From Caballeronia sp. dw_276 (lineage in GTDB: Bacteria > Pseudomonadota > Gammaproteobacteria > Burkholderiales > Burkholderiaceae), in contig NZ_JAAVUV010000002.1 of assembly GCF_018449635.1 (NCBI RefSeq), forward strand, positions 1-64,000: a DNA stretch of 64,000 nt, written 5' to 3'. The notes below the pieces were generated by a model. That model worked only from the letters and a program-made list of their open reading frames with translations. It did no database searches and was not told the origin of the DNA. Shown here in pieces: positions 8,490 to 16,088 of this stretch. Both the position numbers and the translations under genes were made by a program. The first letter of the stretch is position 1. Each line of letters starts with the position of its first letter.

Positions 8490-9317
8490 ATGACTCTCAG
8501 TTCACAATTTCCCGGCGTGAAGAAAGTGCTTGCGGTCCTCCTGACTGCATCGCTGAGCGCGTGCGGCGGCATGGTATCCACGGGCGGACAAAGCGCGGGC
8601 GTCTCGGGCGCAGCGGGCGGCGCGACGAGCGCCGGCGCCGATGAAACCCTCGAACGCTGCACCGCGCCGCTCGGCACGATTGCAGTCGACGACGGCCGCA
8701 ATGCGGACTGGTTCGGCGCATTCGGCAGTGCGACGCAGGTGACATCGATCGATCCGTTGCTGCGGCTCGCGGTCCAGCAATCGAACTGCTTTGTGATTAC
8801 GTCGATCGGCAATCAGAAATCCGATGCACGCCTCTCGCGCATCACGTCCTTGCAGCGCAACTCCGGGGAATACAGGGCGGGTTCGAAACAGCAGAAAGGA
8901 CAGCGCGTCGCCGCCGATTACTACATGGAACCGCAGATCGTCATCAACGACTCGGCCATTGGCGGCGTCACCGGCGTACTCGGCGGGCTCGTGGGAAATG
9001 CCGCAATCGCGAAACTTGCCGGCGGCATGCAGAGCCGCGCATCGGTCGTGACCCTCACGCTTTTCGATGTGCGCTCGGCAGTCCAGATTTCAGCGGCCGA
9101 GGGTAACGCCACGGCGACCAACTACGGCGCGGCTTTGTCGGGCCTCGGCGGCGGCGCTGGCGGCGGTCTGGGCGGCTTCTCGAAGACGCCGGAAGGCAAG
9201 GCCACGGTGGCGGCCTTTATAGATGCGTACAACAAGATGGTCGTCGCGCTGCGCAGCTACAAGGCGCAGGACGTTCAAGGCGGCCTTGGCCGAGGCGGTC
9301 AACTGAAGGTCAATTGA
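8490..9317 (+). CDS. CsgG/HfaB-family outer-membrane lipoprotein
   Basis: A 275-residue lipoprotein with lipobox LSAC followed by a Gly/Ala/Ser-rich linker. The body reads as a CsgG-like domain: an RCTAPLGTIAVDD strand, a conserved acidic segment, QQSNCFVITSIG, DYYMEPQIVINDSA, a glycine-rich GGVTGVLGGLVGNAAI hairpin region, and VVTLTLFDVRSAVQI. In curli systems CsgG forms the outer-membrane secretion pore; more distant members such as HfaB anchor holdfast. No curlin (CsgA/B) gene is nearby, so the exported substrate, if any, is unknown. ATG 8490 was chosen because it opens the signal peptide. Confidence 0.8.
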   Translation: MTLSSQFPGVKKVLAVLLTASLSACGGMVSTGGQSAGVSGAAGGATSAGADETLERCTAPLGTIAVDDGRNADWFGAFGSATQVTSIDPLLRLAVQQSNCFVITSIGNQKSDARLSRITSLQRNSGEYRAGSKQQKGQRVAADYYMEPQIVINDSAIGGVTGVLGGLVGNAAIAKLAGGMQSRASVVTLTLFDVRSAVQISAAEGNATATNYGAALSGLGGGAGGGLGGFSKTPEGKATVAAFIDAYNKMVVALRSYKAQDVQGGLGRGGQLKVN

Positions 9318-9373
9318 AGATCAACTGAATTGCCGGAGACTGCCGTGCCGGCATGCCTGAGAGGAGCGTTGCG

Positions 9374-9862
9374 ATGAAAAGCCGTGTCAAACGGTTGTTG
9401 AAGTTCGCGAGCGTCATTGTGTTGCCTGCAATGGCGCTCGCAACCTCCCTTCCCGCCCGCGCGCTCACGGCGGCGGACCAGAAGGAAGTTCAAAACTTCA
9501 CGCTCACCGACGACTTCCTCAAGCGCTTCGAAGCCGCGGCCGCCGAAGGTGGCGCGCGGCCCGAAGAAAATGACCCGAAGAAGGCGGCGGCGATGTTGTC
9601 ATCGATCGACGCAATGAGCGCGTCGATCGCGAAGACGCCTGCGAGCAAGGCCGCGCTCGACCGGCACGGCTTGACTCCACGTCAGGCCGCCGTCGGTGCA
9701 ATCGTTCTGATGCGCGTGCAGATGACGGACCAGATGCTCGCCGATCCCAAGCAGGCCAAGTACGTCGATAAAGCGAAGATTCCCAGCGCCGCAAACATGG
9801 CGTTTTATCGTGCGCACAAGGCCGAAATCGAAAAGGCATTCCAGCGCGACAACAACGACTGA
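9374..9862 (+). CDS. small secreted protein, unknown family
   Basis: A 162-residue protein with a signal peptide ending near PARALTAAD. The mature part is mostly helical and charged, with FTLTDDFLKRFEAAAAE and a C-terminal AFYRAHKAEIEKAFQRDN. I do not recognise the family. The start at 9374 follows GAGGAGCG with good spacing. It lies 57 bases after the CsgG-like gene on the same strand, so it is likely co-transcribed and could be a partner or substrate of that lipoprotein; this is inference from position only. Confidence 0.75.
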   Translation: MKSRVKRLLKFASVIVLPAMALATSLPARALTAADQKEVQNFTLTDDFLKRFEAAAAEGGARPEENDPKKAAAMLSSIDAMSASIAKTPASKAALDRHGLTPRQAAVGAIVLMRVQMTDQMLADPKQAKYVDKAKIPSAANMAFYRAHKAEIEKAFQRDNND

Positions 9863-9919
9863 TCGTTTCAACCGAGGCCGCGCGTCAGGGCGCAGCCTGA
9901 TTTGAAGCACGCATGGCCC

Positions 9920-10237
9920 TCAGGCCATTTCCTCCAACAGCACGTGTTTCAGAATGGCTTCCATGAGGCCGGGGAACCGGCTTTCCAGTTCATCGAGTCG
10001 CAACGTGTTCTGATGAACCGTGCCGGCCACGCGCGTCTGCACGAGCCCCGCATCCCGCAAGATCCGGAAGTGATGCGACATGCTCGACTTTGGCCTGCCG
10101 CCGTCGAGTTCGCCACACGTGGCCTCCGTCACCCGCGCCAGATGCCGCACGATGTCCAGGCGCACCGGGTCGCTCAAGGCGTTGAAGATCCGCTCGAGGG
10201 CGAAATCCTTTGGATCGGGATGGTTATAGTTGCGCAT
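9920..10237 (-). CDS. ArsR-family winged-helix regulator
   Basis: A 105-residue ArsR/SmtB-type repressor. The core ALSDPVRLDIVRHLAR, then SSMSHHFRILRDAGLVQTRVAGTVHQNTLR, is the standard winged helix with recognition helix SMSHHFRILRDAG. It lacks an ELCVCDL-type metal-binding cysteine motif (only one Cys, in EATCGEL), so metal sensing is not supported; it may sense an organic ligand. It is divergent from the XenA-like oxidoreductase across 87 bases holding a palindrome, so it probably controls that gene and itself. Confidence 0.87.
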   Translation of the reverse strand: MRNYNHPDPKDFALERIFNALSDPVRLDIVRHLARVTEATCGELDGGRPKSSMSHHFRILRDAGLVQTRVAGTVHQNTLRLDELESRFPGLMEAILKHVLLEEMA

Positions 10238-10274
10238 AAAGCAAATGGTAAAGGATTCTGCGATACTCCGGTTA

Positions 10275-10290
10275 TTCGATTTTTATCGAA
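10275..10290. promoter_or_regulatory. palindromic operator between arsR-type gene and ene-reductase
   Basis: TTCGAT-TTTT-ATCGAA is a perfect 6+6 inverted repeat, and a further TATCGAA half site follows at 10292-10298. Its position between the divergent starts at 10237 and 10325 fits a repressor site for the ArsR-type protein. The assignment is inferred from position. Confidence 0.55.
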
Positions 10291-10324
10291 CTATCGAAAC
10301 AGCGCGTTTTTTGGAGCCTCGCAG

Positions 10325-11422
10325 ATGCCGACATTGTTTGAACCCTTCAAGTTGAAAGACGTTTCCCTTCGCAACCGCATCGCCATTCCGCCAATGTGCC
10401 AGTACATGGCCGACGACGGGCTGATCAATGATTGGCATCGGGTGCATCTGGCGGCGCTTGCGCGTGGCGGCGCGGGACTCGTGATCGTGGAAGCAACGGC
10501 CGTGTCGCCGGAAGGCCGCATCACGCCGGGCTGCACCGGACTTTGGAACGACGAACAGGCGCAGGCTTTTGTTCCGGTTGTTGCATCGATCAAGGCGGCT
10601 GGCGCAGTTCCCGGAATCCAGATCGGTCACGCGGGCCGCAAGGCGAGCGCCAACCGGCCGTGGGAAGGCGACGACCATATTGCCGAAAGCGATCCGCGTG
10701 GCTGGGCGACCATCGCACCATCGGCCATTGCGTTCGGCGGCGGCCTGCCCAAGGTGCCGAAAGCCATGACGCTCGACGATATCGCGCGCGTGCGCCAGGA
10801 CTTCGTGGCCGCTGCAAAGCGCGCTCGCGACGCAGGCTTCGAATGGCTGGAACTGCACTTCGCGCACGGCTATCTTGGCCAAAGCTTTTTCTCGACGCAC
10901 TCGAACCAGCGCGATGACGCTTACGGCGGCAGCCTCGAAAACCGCAGCCGCTTTCTGCTGGAAACGCTCGCCGCGGTGCGCGAAGTATGGCCCGAGCATC
11001 TGCCGCTGACGGCGCGCTTCGGCGTGATTGAATACGATGGACGCGACGAACAAACACTCGCGGAATCCATCGAGCTGGCCCGCAATTTCAAGCGTGGCGG
11101 TCTGGACTTGTTGAGCGTCAGCGTGGGGTTTTCCACGCCGACCGCGAACATTCCGTGGGCGCCGGCGTTCCTTGCGCCGATCGCCGAGCGCGTACGCCGT
11201 GAAGCGCAGCTTCCGGTTGCGTCGGCGTGGGGAATCGACACCCCCGAACTCGCCGACGGCACCGTTCGCGACAACCAGCTCGACCTCGTGATGGTAGGCC
11301 GCGCGCATCTGGCGAATCCGCACTGGCCGTACTATGCGGCGAAGAAGCTGGGTATCGACCGTCCGGCCTGGACGCTGCCCGCACCGTATGCACATTGGCT
11401 CGAGCGTTACGCGGTCAGCTAA
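10325..11422 (+). CDS. Old Yellow Enzyme, XenA/YqjM-like ene-reductase
   Basis: A 365-residue FMN-dependent NAD(P)H oxidoreductase of the thermophilic-like OYE class. Features are PPMCQYMADDGLINDWH with the redox-tuning Cys25, the substrate-binding HAGRK motif, LHFAHGYLGQSFFSTHSNQRDD, and DLVMVGRAHLANPHWPY near the end. Such enzymes reduce activated C=C bonds and can denitrate xenobiotics such as nitroglycerin (XenA). The long frame upstream to 9902 overlaps the divergent regulator and is not used; ATG 10325 follows TTGGAGCC. The adjacent ArsR-type gene suggests induction by an electrophile. Confidence 0.9.
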   Translation: MPTLFEPFKLKDVSLRNRIAIPPMCQYMADDGLINDWHRVHLAALARGGAGLVIVEATAVSPEGRITPGCTGLWNDEQAQAFVPVVASIKAAGAVPGIQIGHAGRKASANRPWEGDDHIAESDPRGWATIAPSAIAFGGGLPKVPKAMTLDDIARVRQDFVAAAKRARDAGFEWLELHFAHGYLGQSFFSTHSNQRDDAYGGSLENRSRFLLETLAAVREVWPEHLPLTARFGVIEYDGRDEQTLAESIELARNFKRGGLDLLSVSVGFSTPTANIPWAPAFLAPIAERVRREAQLPVASAWGIDTPELADGTVRDNQLDLVMVGRAHLANPHWPYYAAKKLGIDRPAWTLPAPYAHWLERYAVS

Positions 11423-11432
11423 CCAGCTTCAT

Positions 11433-11472
11433 GCGTGATCACGGCTGGCGCATCCGGCTGTCGTGATCACGC
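11433..11472. repeat. inverted repeat, possible bidirectional terminator
   Basis: GCGTGATCACG at 11433-11443 is repeated in inverted form as CGTGATCACGC at 11462-11472, with an 18-base loop. Each arm holds the palindrome CGTGATCACG. It begins ten bases after the ene-reductase stop and its right arm overlaps the last codons of the convergent gene. This suits a shared transcription end, although no T run is present. Confidence 0.5.
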
Positions 11473-11838
11473 GAACCGGTGATCCTCCAGCGCGTGGCGG
11501 CATACCTGCAGCATCCGCTGAACCACGGTACTCGCCGGATTCAGTTTCATTTCGCCAGTGAAAAGGCCTTGGACATCGGCACGTTTCAAAGCAATGCCAA
11601 CGCCAATCAAGTCGCGCTGTGCAATTTTCAACGCCAGTTGCCCGAGACGAACACGGTCGAGCCAAGGCATATGCAGGCGGTTGCCCGAAAGCCATGAACG
11701 GCAGGCGATCACTACGTGATCGACACGCCAGTCGCTCGTGAGCGCGTACGTCGCCGCAGCCGTGGCGACGACAAAACACAGTAATTCAGCGTGCGCCTCG
11801 GGAAGGAGGCTCATATCACCTGTTTCCATACTTGGCAC
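11467..11838 (-). CDS. hypothetical protein, unknown family
   Basis: A reading frame of up to 123 residues, with possible starts at 11838, 11829 and 11814; none has a strong ribosome site. The sequence is mixed alpha/beta with VDHVVIACRSWLSG, LDRVRLGQLALKIAQRDLIGVGIAL and a C-terminal VVQRMLQVCRHALEDHRFA. I do not recognise the family, and it carries no signal peptide or membrane helix. Codon use resembles the neighbours and no competing frame is better. It may be a lineage-specific Burkholderiaceae protein. Confidence 0.55.
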   Translation of the reverse strand: MPSMETGDMSLLPEAHAELLCFVVATAAATYALTSDWRVDHVVIACRSWLSGNRLHMPWLDRVRLGQLALKIAQRDLIGVGIALKRADVQGLFTGEMKLNPASTVVQRMLQVCRHALEDHRFA

Positions 11839-12029
11839 TTTTTACAATGAACGCCTGACGGCGGAAGAACTCATCCAATATCCTGCCACGACAAATGATC
11901 GGGCGCGGCGGTTTATCGGCTACGGTGAGTTTTGGAATTTGGGGCCCGGTCACACGCGTGGACGACATCGCAAGAGCTTACCCATATGGGGGCAAAATTG
12001 CTGGAACAACAGGCGGTCCTGCTATTTTG

Positions 12030-13028
12030 TCAGGAAGCGATCGCGCTCAGATAAGGCGGCAGTTCCGGTTGCTCAAGGCGGCTTACCAGATCGAAGCGCA
12101 GCATCCAGCGTGTATCGGCCTCGTCGAGGTGCTTCTGCAATTCCTTTGCCGCATGCGTCGGCTTGCCGGCGAGGAGTGCATCGATTACGCGCAGGTGCTC
12201 TGCAAAGGCGTTATCGATCAATTCGCCAGGAATGCGCAGATACGGGTCGGCAAGATAACGCGTCGGCACAAACAGCACGTGCGTGCGCGCAAGCGCCTGA
12301 ACGATTTCGCGATTCGGACAATGCGAAAGCAAATCGATATGCAGATCCGTTTCCGCCGTATCCATATCCGAACCGCCGCGCGCAATTTCCGCCGCCAGGC
12401 GCTCGCGCATGATTTCCAGCTTTTCCCGGCCGACGAACGGCGCCGCGTGCATCAGCGCGGTGGGTTCGAGGAGCCTGCGCATTTCAAACAAGTGGCCGAT
12501 GCGCTCCGCCGTGACGCGCTCTGCAACCCAGTGCCCGATGCGATCCTTCGATAATGCGCCCACGCTGTGCATGCGCGCCATGACATCGCGCGCGACGGTA
12601 CGGCTGACGTTGAAATGTTGCGCAAGGCGCTCTTCCGTAATACGCACCGAACCGAATAACACGCGCGTGCACAGCTCGCGCTCGACAGCCGCGTACATGC
12701 GTTCCCATTGCGGCGTGCTCGTCAATTCAAGTTTATCGAGCGTGGCGGAGCGGCCATCGGGACAACCCTCCGATCCGCCCGCGACGAGATACCCCCGCCC
12801 TTCACTCTCTATCACGAGTTTGTCGGCGCAAAGCGCGGCCAGCGCGGAGCGCGCGGGAGACCGGCTGATACTGAAGGACTTTGCGACTTGCGCTTCGAGC
12901 AACTTTTCGCCTGGCAGGATGCGCCCGGATTCGATCATCTCTCTCAACAGAAGATAGACGCGCCGGTGAATCGAAGCGCTGGCTTCGGCGGACGGCTCAG
13001 CCTCTGGTGTGACGATTAATGAGCTCAT
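12030..13028 (-). CDS. GntR regulator with two winged-helix domains and FCD
   Basis: A 332-residue regulator with unusual architecture. A first GntR winged helix spans about 20-83 (SIHRRVYLLLREMIESG, LEAQVAKSFSISRSPARSALAAL, VIESEGRGYLV). A second one spans about 107-175 (YAAVERELCTRVLFG, RLAQHFNVSRTVARDVMARMHSVGAL, HWVAERVTAE). A FCD-type effector domain follows at about 180-310, with FEMRRLLEP and DTAETDLHIDLLSHCPN; FCD domains bind metal and small acids. Ordinary FadR-subfamily proteins have one DNA-binding domain and about 240 residues. It is the last gene of the catabolic operon (102 bases after the hydrolase), so it probably autoregulates that operon. Confidence 0.88.
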   Translation of the reverse strand: MSSLIVTPEAEPSAEASASIHRRVYLLLREMIESGRILPGEKLLEAQVAKSFSISRSPARSALAALCADKLVIESEGRGYLVAGGSEGCPDGRSATLDKLELTSTPQWERMYAAVERELCTRVLFGSVRITEERLAQHFNVSRTVARDVMARMHSVGALSKDRIGHWVAERVTAERIGHLFEMRRLLEPTALMHAAPFVGREKLEIMRERLAAEIARGGSDMDTAETDLHIDLLSHCPNREIVQALARTHVLFVPTRYLADPYLRIPGELIDNAFAEHLRVIDALLAGKPTHAAKELQKHLDEADTRWMLRFDLVSRLEQPELPPYLSAIAS

Positions 13029-13130
13029 GTTGGGTCGTGACGCGCGGTTCCGGAAGATCGATCAAGCGTTACTCTAGCGCATCGGCGCCCGGCGCATCGC
13101 GCATCGGCTGGAGCAGCGCGGGACGTGTTG

Positions 13131-14123
13131 TTACCGGGCGCGGAAGCCGCCAATCTCACGGTTGAGAAATTCAGCGGATCGCGAGTCGGCGTCGGTGGCC
13201 GCGAGGTGACCGCTCGTCGATGGCAGACGCAGGAACGCGCAATCTGGAATCAGGCGCGCCGCAAATTCAGCTGCTTCGACCGGGTTATACAGATCCAGTT
13301 CGGGTGCGCCGATCAAGGTTCGCGCTCGGATCGATCGAAGCGCGCGTTCTGTATCGTTGTCGAAGCTCGCGGTCGCGCCGACATCGTGCGCGTCGTACGC
13401 CCACGACTGATAGATCCAGTCCAGCGGATCGCTTTGCTGCGCGCCCCACCAGGCTGCACGTTGCGCGATCCAGCCGGAAACGGCCGTGGCGTCGGACACG
13501 TCCCGGGCAAATCGCTCAGGCGTGCGCATGGCGAAAACATGCATGATCGCGGTCCACGCCTCCATGCTGCCCGACTCGAGGCACAGGCGTGCGGCGTGGT
13601 TCATCGCGGCGGCCCATGGCGCGGTCTTCGCCATCGGCGTCAGCGCCACGATGCTGCGCATGAACTGCGGATAAGAAACACCCCACTGCAGCGCCTGCAT
13701 GCCGCCCATCGATGCGCCGACCACGCATTCAAGGCCGCATACGCCAAGCTGATCGAGCAACGCCATCTGGCTGCGGACCATATCGCGAATGGTGAAGCGC
13801 GGGAACCGCCGGCCGGGTTGTTTCGCCGAGTTTGATGGAGAGCTCGACAAACCATTGCCAATTGCATCGATGACAATGATCGTAACCCGCGCGGGATCGA
13901 ATGCAAGCTCGCGGCCAATCAGAAAATCAAGCCGATGATGCGTACTGCCGATCGCGCACAGACCAAGCACGACGGGTCGCGTCGGATCGGCGAGATCGCC
14001 GTGCACCACGTACGAGAGCTTCAACGCTTCAATACACTCGCCCGACTCCAGCCGGAAGTTGCCCAGCGCGCATTCGTGATGTGCGGATTCGATCCATCCG
14101 GGTTGCATCGGCGGATGAGACAT
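13131..14123 (-). CDS. MetX-like alpha/beta hydrolase
   Basis: A 330-residue alpha/beta-fold protein of the homoserine O-acetyltransferase-like group. It has an oxyanion-side LGLCAIGSTHHRLDFLIG, a nucleophile elbow GASMGGMQAL with Ser138, a late Asp in PELDLYNP and a His in TSGHLAAT, so a full catalytic triad can be placed. It is shorter than MetX and lacks nearby methionine genes. In this operon a hydrolase or acyltransferase step in substrate breakdown is more likely than methionine synthesis. It starts two bases after the alcohol dehydrogenase stop, indicating tight coupling. Confidence 0.8.
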   Translation of the reverse strand: MSHPPMQPGWIESAHHECALGNFRLESGECIEALKLSYVVHGDLADPTRPVVLGLCAIGSTHHRLDFLIGRELAFDPARVTIIVIDAIGNGLSSSPSNSAKQPGRRFPRFTIRDMVRSQMALLDQLGVCGLECVVGASMGGMQALQWGVSYPQFMRSIVALTPMAKTAPWAAAMNHAARLCLESGSMEAWTAIMHVFAMRTPERFARDVSDATAVSGWIAQRAAWWGAQQSDPLDWIYQSWAYDAHDVGATASFDNDTERALRSIRARTLIGAPELDLYNPVEAAEFAARLIPDCAFLRLPSTSGHLAATDADSRSAEFLNREIGGFRAR

Positions 14124-14125
14124 GA

Positions 14126-15223
14126 TCAGAACTCGATGACGGAACGAATGTCGATACCGCGCGCGAGCCGGTCCAGTCCCGTGTTGATATCAGCGAGCTT
14201 GATGCGGTCCGTGATGTATTCGTCGAGAAGCAAAGTCCCCTTGAAATAGGCATCGACCAGCATCGGAAAATCGCGTTCGGGCACCGCGCCGCCGTAACTT
14301 GCTCGCACGATACGCTTTTCGCCCATCAGCGATCCCCACCGCAATGCGAGGTTCTCCTGCGCCGGCAATTTGCCGAGCCAGACCACATTGCCGCCCACGC
14401 GCACGAGCTCGAGACTCGCCTGGAACGCCGCGGGATTTCCGGCAGCTTCAAATACATAATCAGCGCCTCGACCCGATGTCAGTTCCGCGAGCGCGCTGTT
14501 TAGATGTTCATCGGCAAGCAAGGTATGCGTTGCGCCGAATGTGGTTGCCAATTGCAACTTCTTCGGATCGCTATCCACCGCAATGATGCGCTCAGCGCCC
14601 GCAAGCCGCGCGCCCTGTATGGCCGATAACCCCACCGACCCGCAGCCGATCACGCAGACTGAACTCCCGGCTTCGACCTTCGCTACGTTGAGCACGGCGC
14701 CCACGCCCGTCATCACGCCACATCCAATCAAGCATGCGCGATCGAACGGCATCTCTTTCGAGATCGGCACCGCGCAGTCCGCCGTCACCACGCACAGTTC
14801 CGCAAAACTCCCCGAATACATCAGCTGATGCACGGGTTGGTCGCCGAGAAAGAGGCGCGGCCGGCCATCGAAATGCCATGCCGTTTGCGAACGGTCACGA
14901 TATTGCTGGCATAGAATGGATTGTTGCCTCATGCAAAAGAAGCAGCCGTTGCAATGCGGATTCCACGATGTAATCACGTGGTCGCCAACCGCAACATGCG
15001 TCACGGCCTTTCCGACCCACTGCACGACGCCCGCCGCTTCGTGGCCGGGCACGAACGGCGCCGGCACGCCCAGATCGCCGCGCACCGCTTCAAGGTCCGT
15101 GTGGCAAAGGCTCGTTGCACGGACGTTGACCACGACATCGTTGTCGGCAAGCGCGCCGAGCGTCAGGCGTTCAACGCTCAAAGGCTGGCGCGTTTCAGTC
15201 AATACCGCTGCAGCAAAGTTCAT
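14126..15223 (-). CDS. zinc-dependent alcohol dehydrogenase (MDR)
   Basis: A 365-residue medium-chain dehydrogenase of the class III-like type. Catalytic zinc ligands are visible at Cys40 (SLCHTD) and His61-Glu62 (PGHEAAG). The structural zinc loop has Cys91, Cys94, Cys97 and Cys105. The Rossmann NAD site reads VIGCGSVGLS, followed by an Asp (AVDSDPKK) that favours NAD. Substrate is likely an alcohol/aldehyde produced within the operon. It sits 12 bases after the PhyH gene and two bases before the hydrolase. Confidence 0.9.
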   Translation of the reverse strand: MNFAAAVLTETRQPLSVERLTLGALADNDVVVNVRATSLCHTDLEAVRGDLGVPAPFVPGHEAAGVVQWVGKAVTHVAVGDHVITSWNPHCNGCFFCMRQQSILCQQYRDRSQTAWHFDGRPRLFLGDQPVHQLMYSGSFAELCVVTADCAVPISKEMPFDRACLIGCGVMTGVGAVLNVAKVEAGSSVCVIGCGSVGLSAIQGARLAGAERIIAVDSDPKKLQLATTFGATHTLLADEHLNSALAELTSGRGADYVFEAAGNPAAFQASLELVRVGGNVVWLGKLPAQENLALRWGSLMGEKRIVRASYGGAVPERDFPMLVDAYFKGTLLLDEYITDRIKLADINTGLDRLARGIDIRSVIEF

Positions 15224-15235
15224 AGGCTCGAAGGT

Positions 15236-16060
15236 TCAGCGGCGCTGCGCCGCGCCCTTATAAAGGATCTGCTGGTTTCGCTCGCCGATCTGCTGATGCA
15301 GCGCGACGAACTCCGGTTCGAGATCAACCGTCGGCCGCGGTTCGTGCTCGAAGGTATTGAAGGTGTCGACACCGCGCACGAGCGTCGCGCTGTCATCGCC
15401 TTCGAGCTGGCGGACGTAGGTCGGAATGTAGCGAATCGCGTAACCGATGCGGCGTTTGTCCGACGCGTTCGGCGGCGAGCCATGCACGATGCGCACGTGA
15501 TGCAGCGACATCTCGCCAGGCTCAAGCTCGATCGATACCGCTTGCGACTGATCCACGTCCACCGCGACCTCTTGCCCGCGCGTGAGCAGGTTGTGTTCGG
15601 AGAACGTATCGCGGTGAGGAATCTGGTCCAGCAGATGCGTCTTGGGAATGACCTGCATCGCGCCATTCGATTTATTGCTCTCCGACAACGCCACCCACGC
15701 CGTCACCACGTCGGGCTGCGACAGCCCCCAATAGGTCGAGTCCTGATGCCATGAAACGAAGGCGGGATCGCGCGCGTCCTTGATGAAAAAACTGCTCGCC
15801 CAGCACAACAGGTTTTCACCGTAAAGATCATCGATGGCATCGACGATCTCTCGCCTTCTCACCAATTCGTTCAGCCACGCAAACAGCAAATGGCTCTTCA
15901 CGTTCAGCGCTTTCTTGCGCAGCTTGTCGTTGCCATGCTCGAAATCTTCCAGACGTTCGCGCAGTTCCAGCGCCTGAGCCACGGGCATGACGCGAATCGG
16001 CGCAACGTAGCCAAACTCCTTGAAGTGCCGGACCTGCTCCGCGGTAAGTGTTTTCAACAT
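15236..16060 (-). CDS. PhyH-family Fe(II)/2-oxoglutarate dioxygenase
   Basis: A 274-residue phytanoyl-CoA dioxygenase-family enzyme. The iron triad is complete: H105 and D107 in SWHQDSTYWG and H193 in HHVRIVHGSPPN, with an Arg in RIGYAIRYIP for 2-oxoglutarate. Because the Asp is present it should hydroxylate and not halogenate, as HxA/HxG halogenases do. Known members act on phytanoyl-CoA, ectoine and aminophosphonates. With an alpha-hydroxyacid dehydrogenase next door, alpha-hydroxylation of a carboxylate is an attractive guess. ATG 16060 follows CCGGAGACG; 28 bases separate it from the upstream gene. Confidence 0.9.
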   Translation of the reverse strand: MLKTLTAEQVRHFKEFGYVAPIRVMPVAQALELRERLEDFEHGNDKLRKKALNVKSHLLFAWLNELVRRREIVDAIDDLYGENLLCWASSFFIKDARDPAFVSWHQDSTYWGLSQPDVVTAWVALSESNKSNGAMQVIPKTHLLDQIPHRDTFSEHNLLTRGQEVAVDVDQSQAVSIELEPGEMSLHHVRIVHGSPPNASDKRRIGYAIRYIPTYVRQLEGDDSATLVRGVDTFNTFEHEPRPTVDLEPEFVALHQQIGERNQQILYKGAAQRR

Positions 16061-16088
16061 GTATCGTCTCCGGTTAAAGCTTGTGTGC

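Noticed and set aside
8490-9317. Curli system based on the CsgG-like protein
   Set aside because: No CsgA, CsgB, CsgE or CsgF-like gene lies nearby, so only a CsgG-family lipoprotein is claimed.
9902-10324. N-terminal extension of the ene-reductase frame
   Set aside because: The added 141 residues overlap the ArsR-type gene in antisense; Old Yellow Enzymes begin at the residue encoded at 10325.
11738-12554. Overlapping plus-strand frames near the GntR gene
   Set aside because: They cover the GntR C-terminal end in antisense and give no coherent protein.
13131-14123. Homoserine O-acetyltransferase (metX)
   Set aside because: The fold matches, but the catabolic operon context and shorter length argue against a methionine role.
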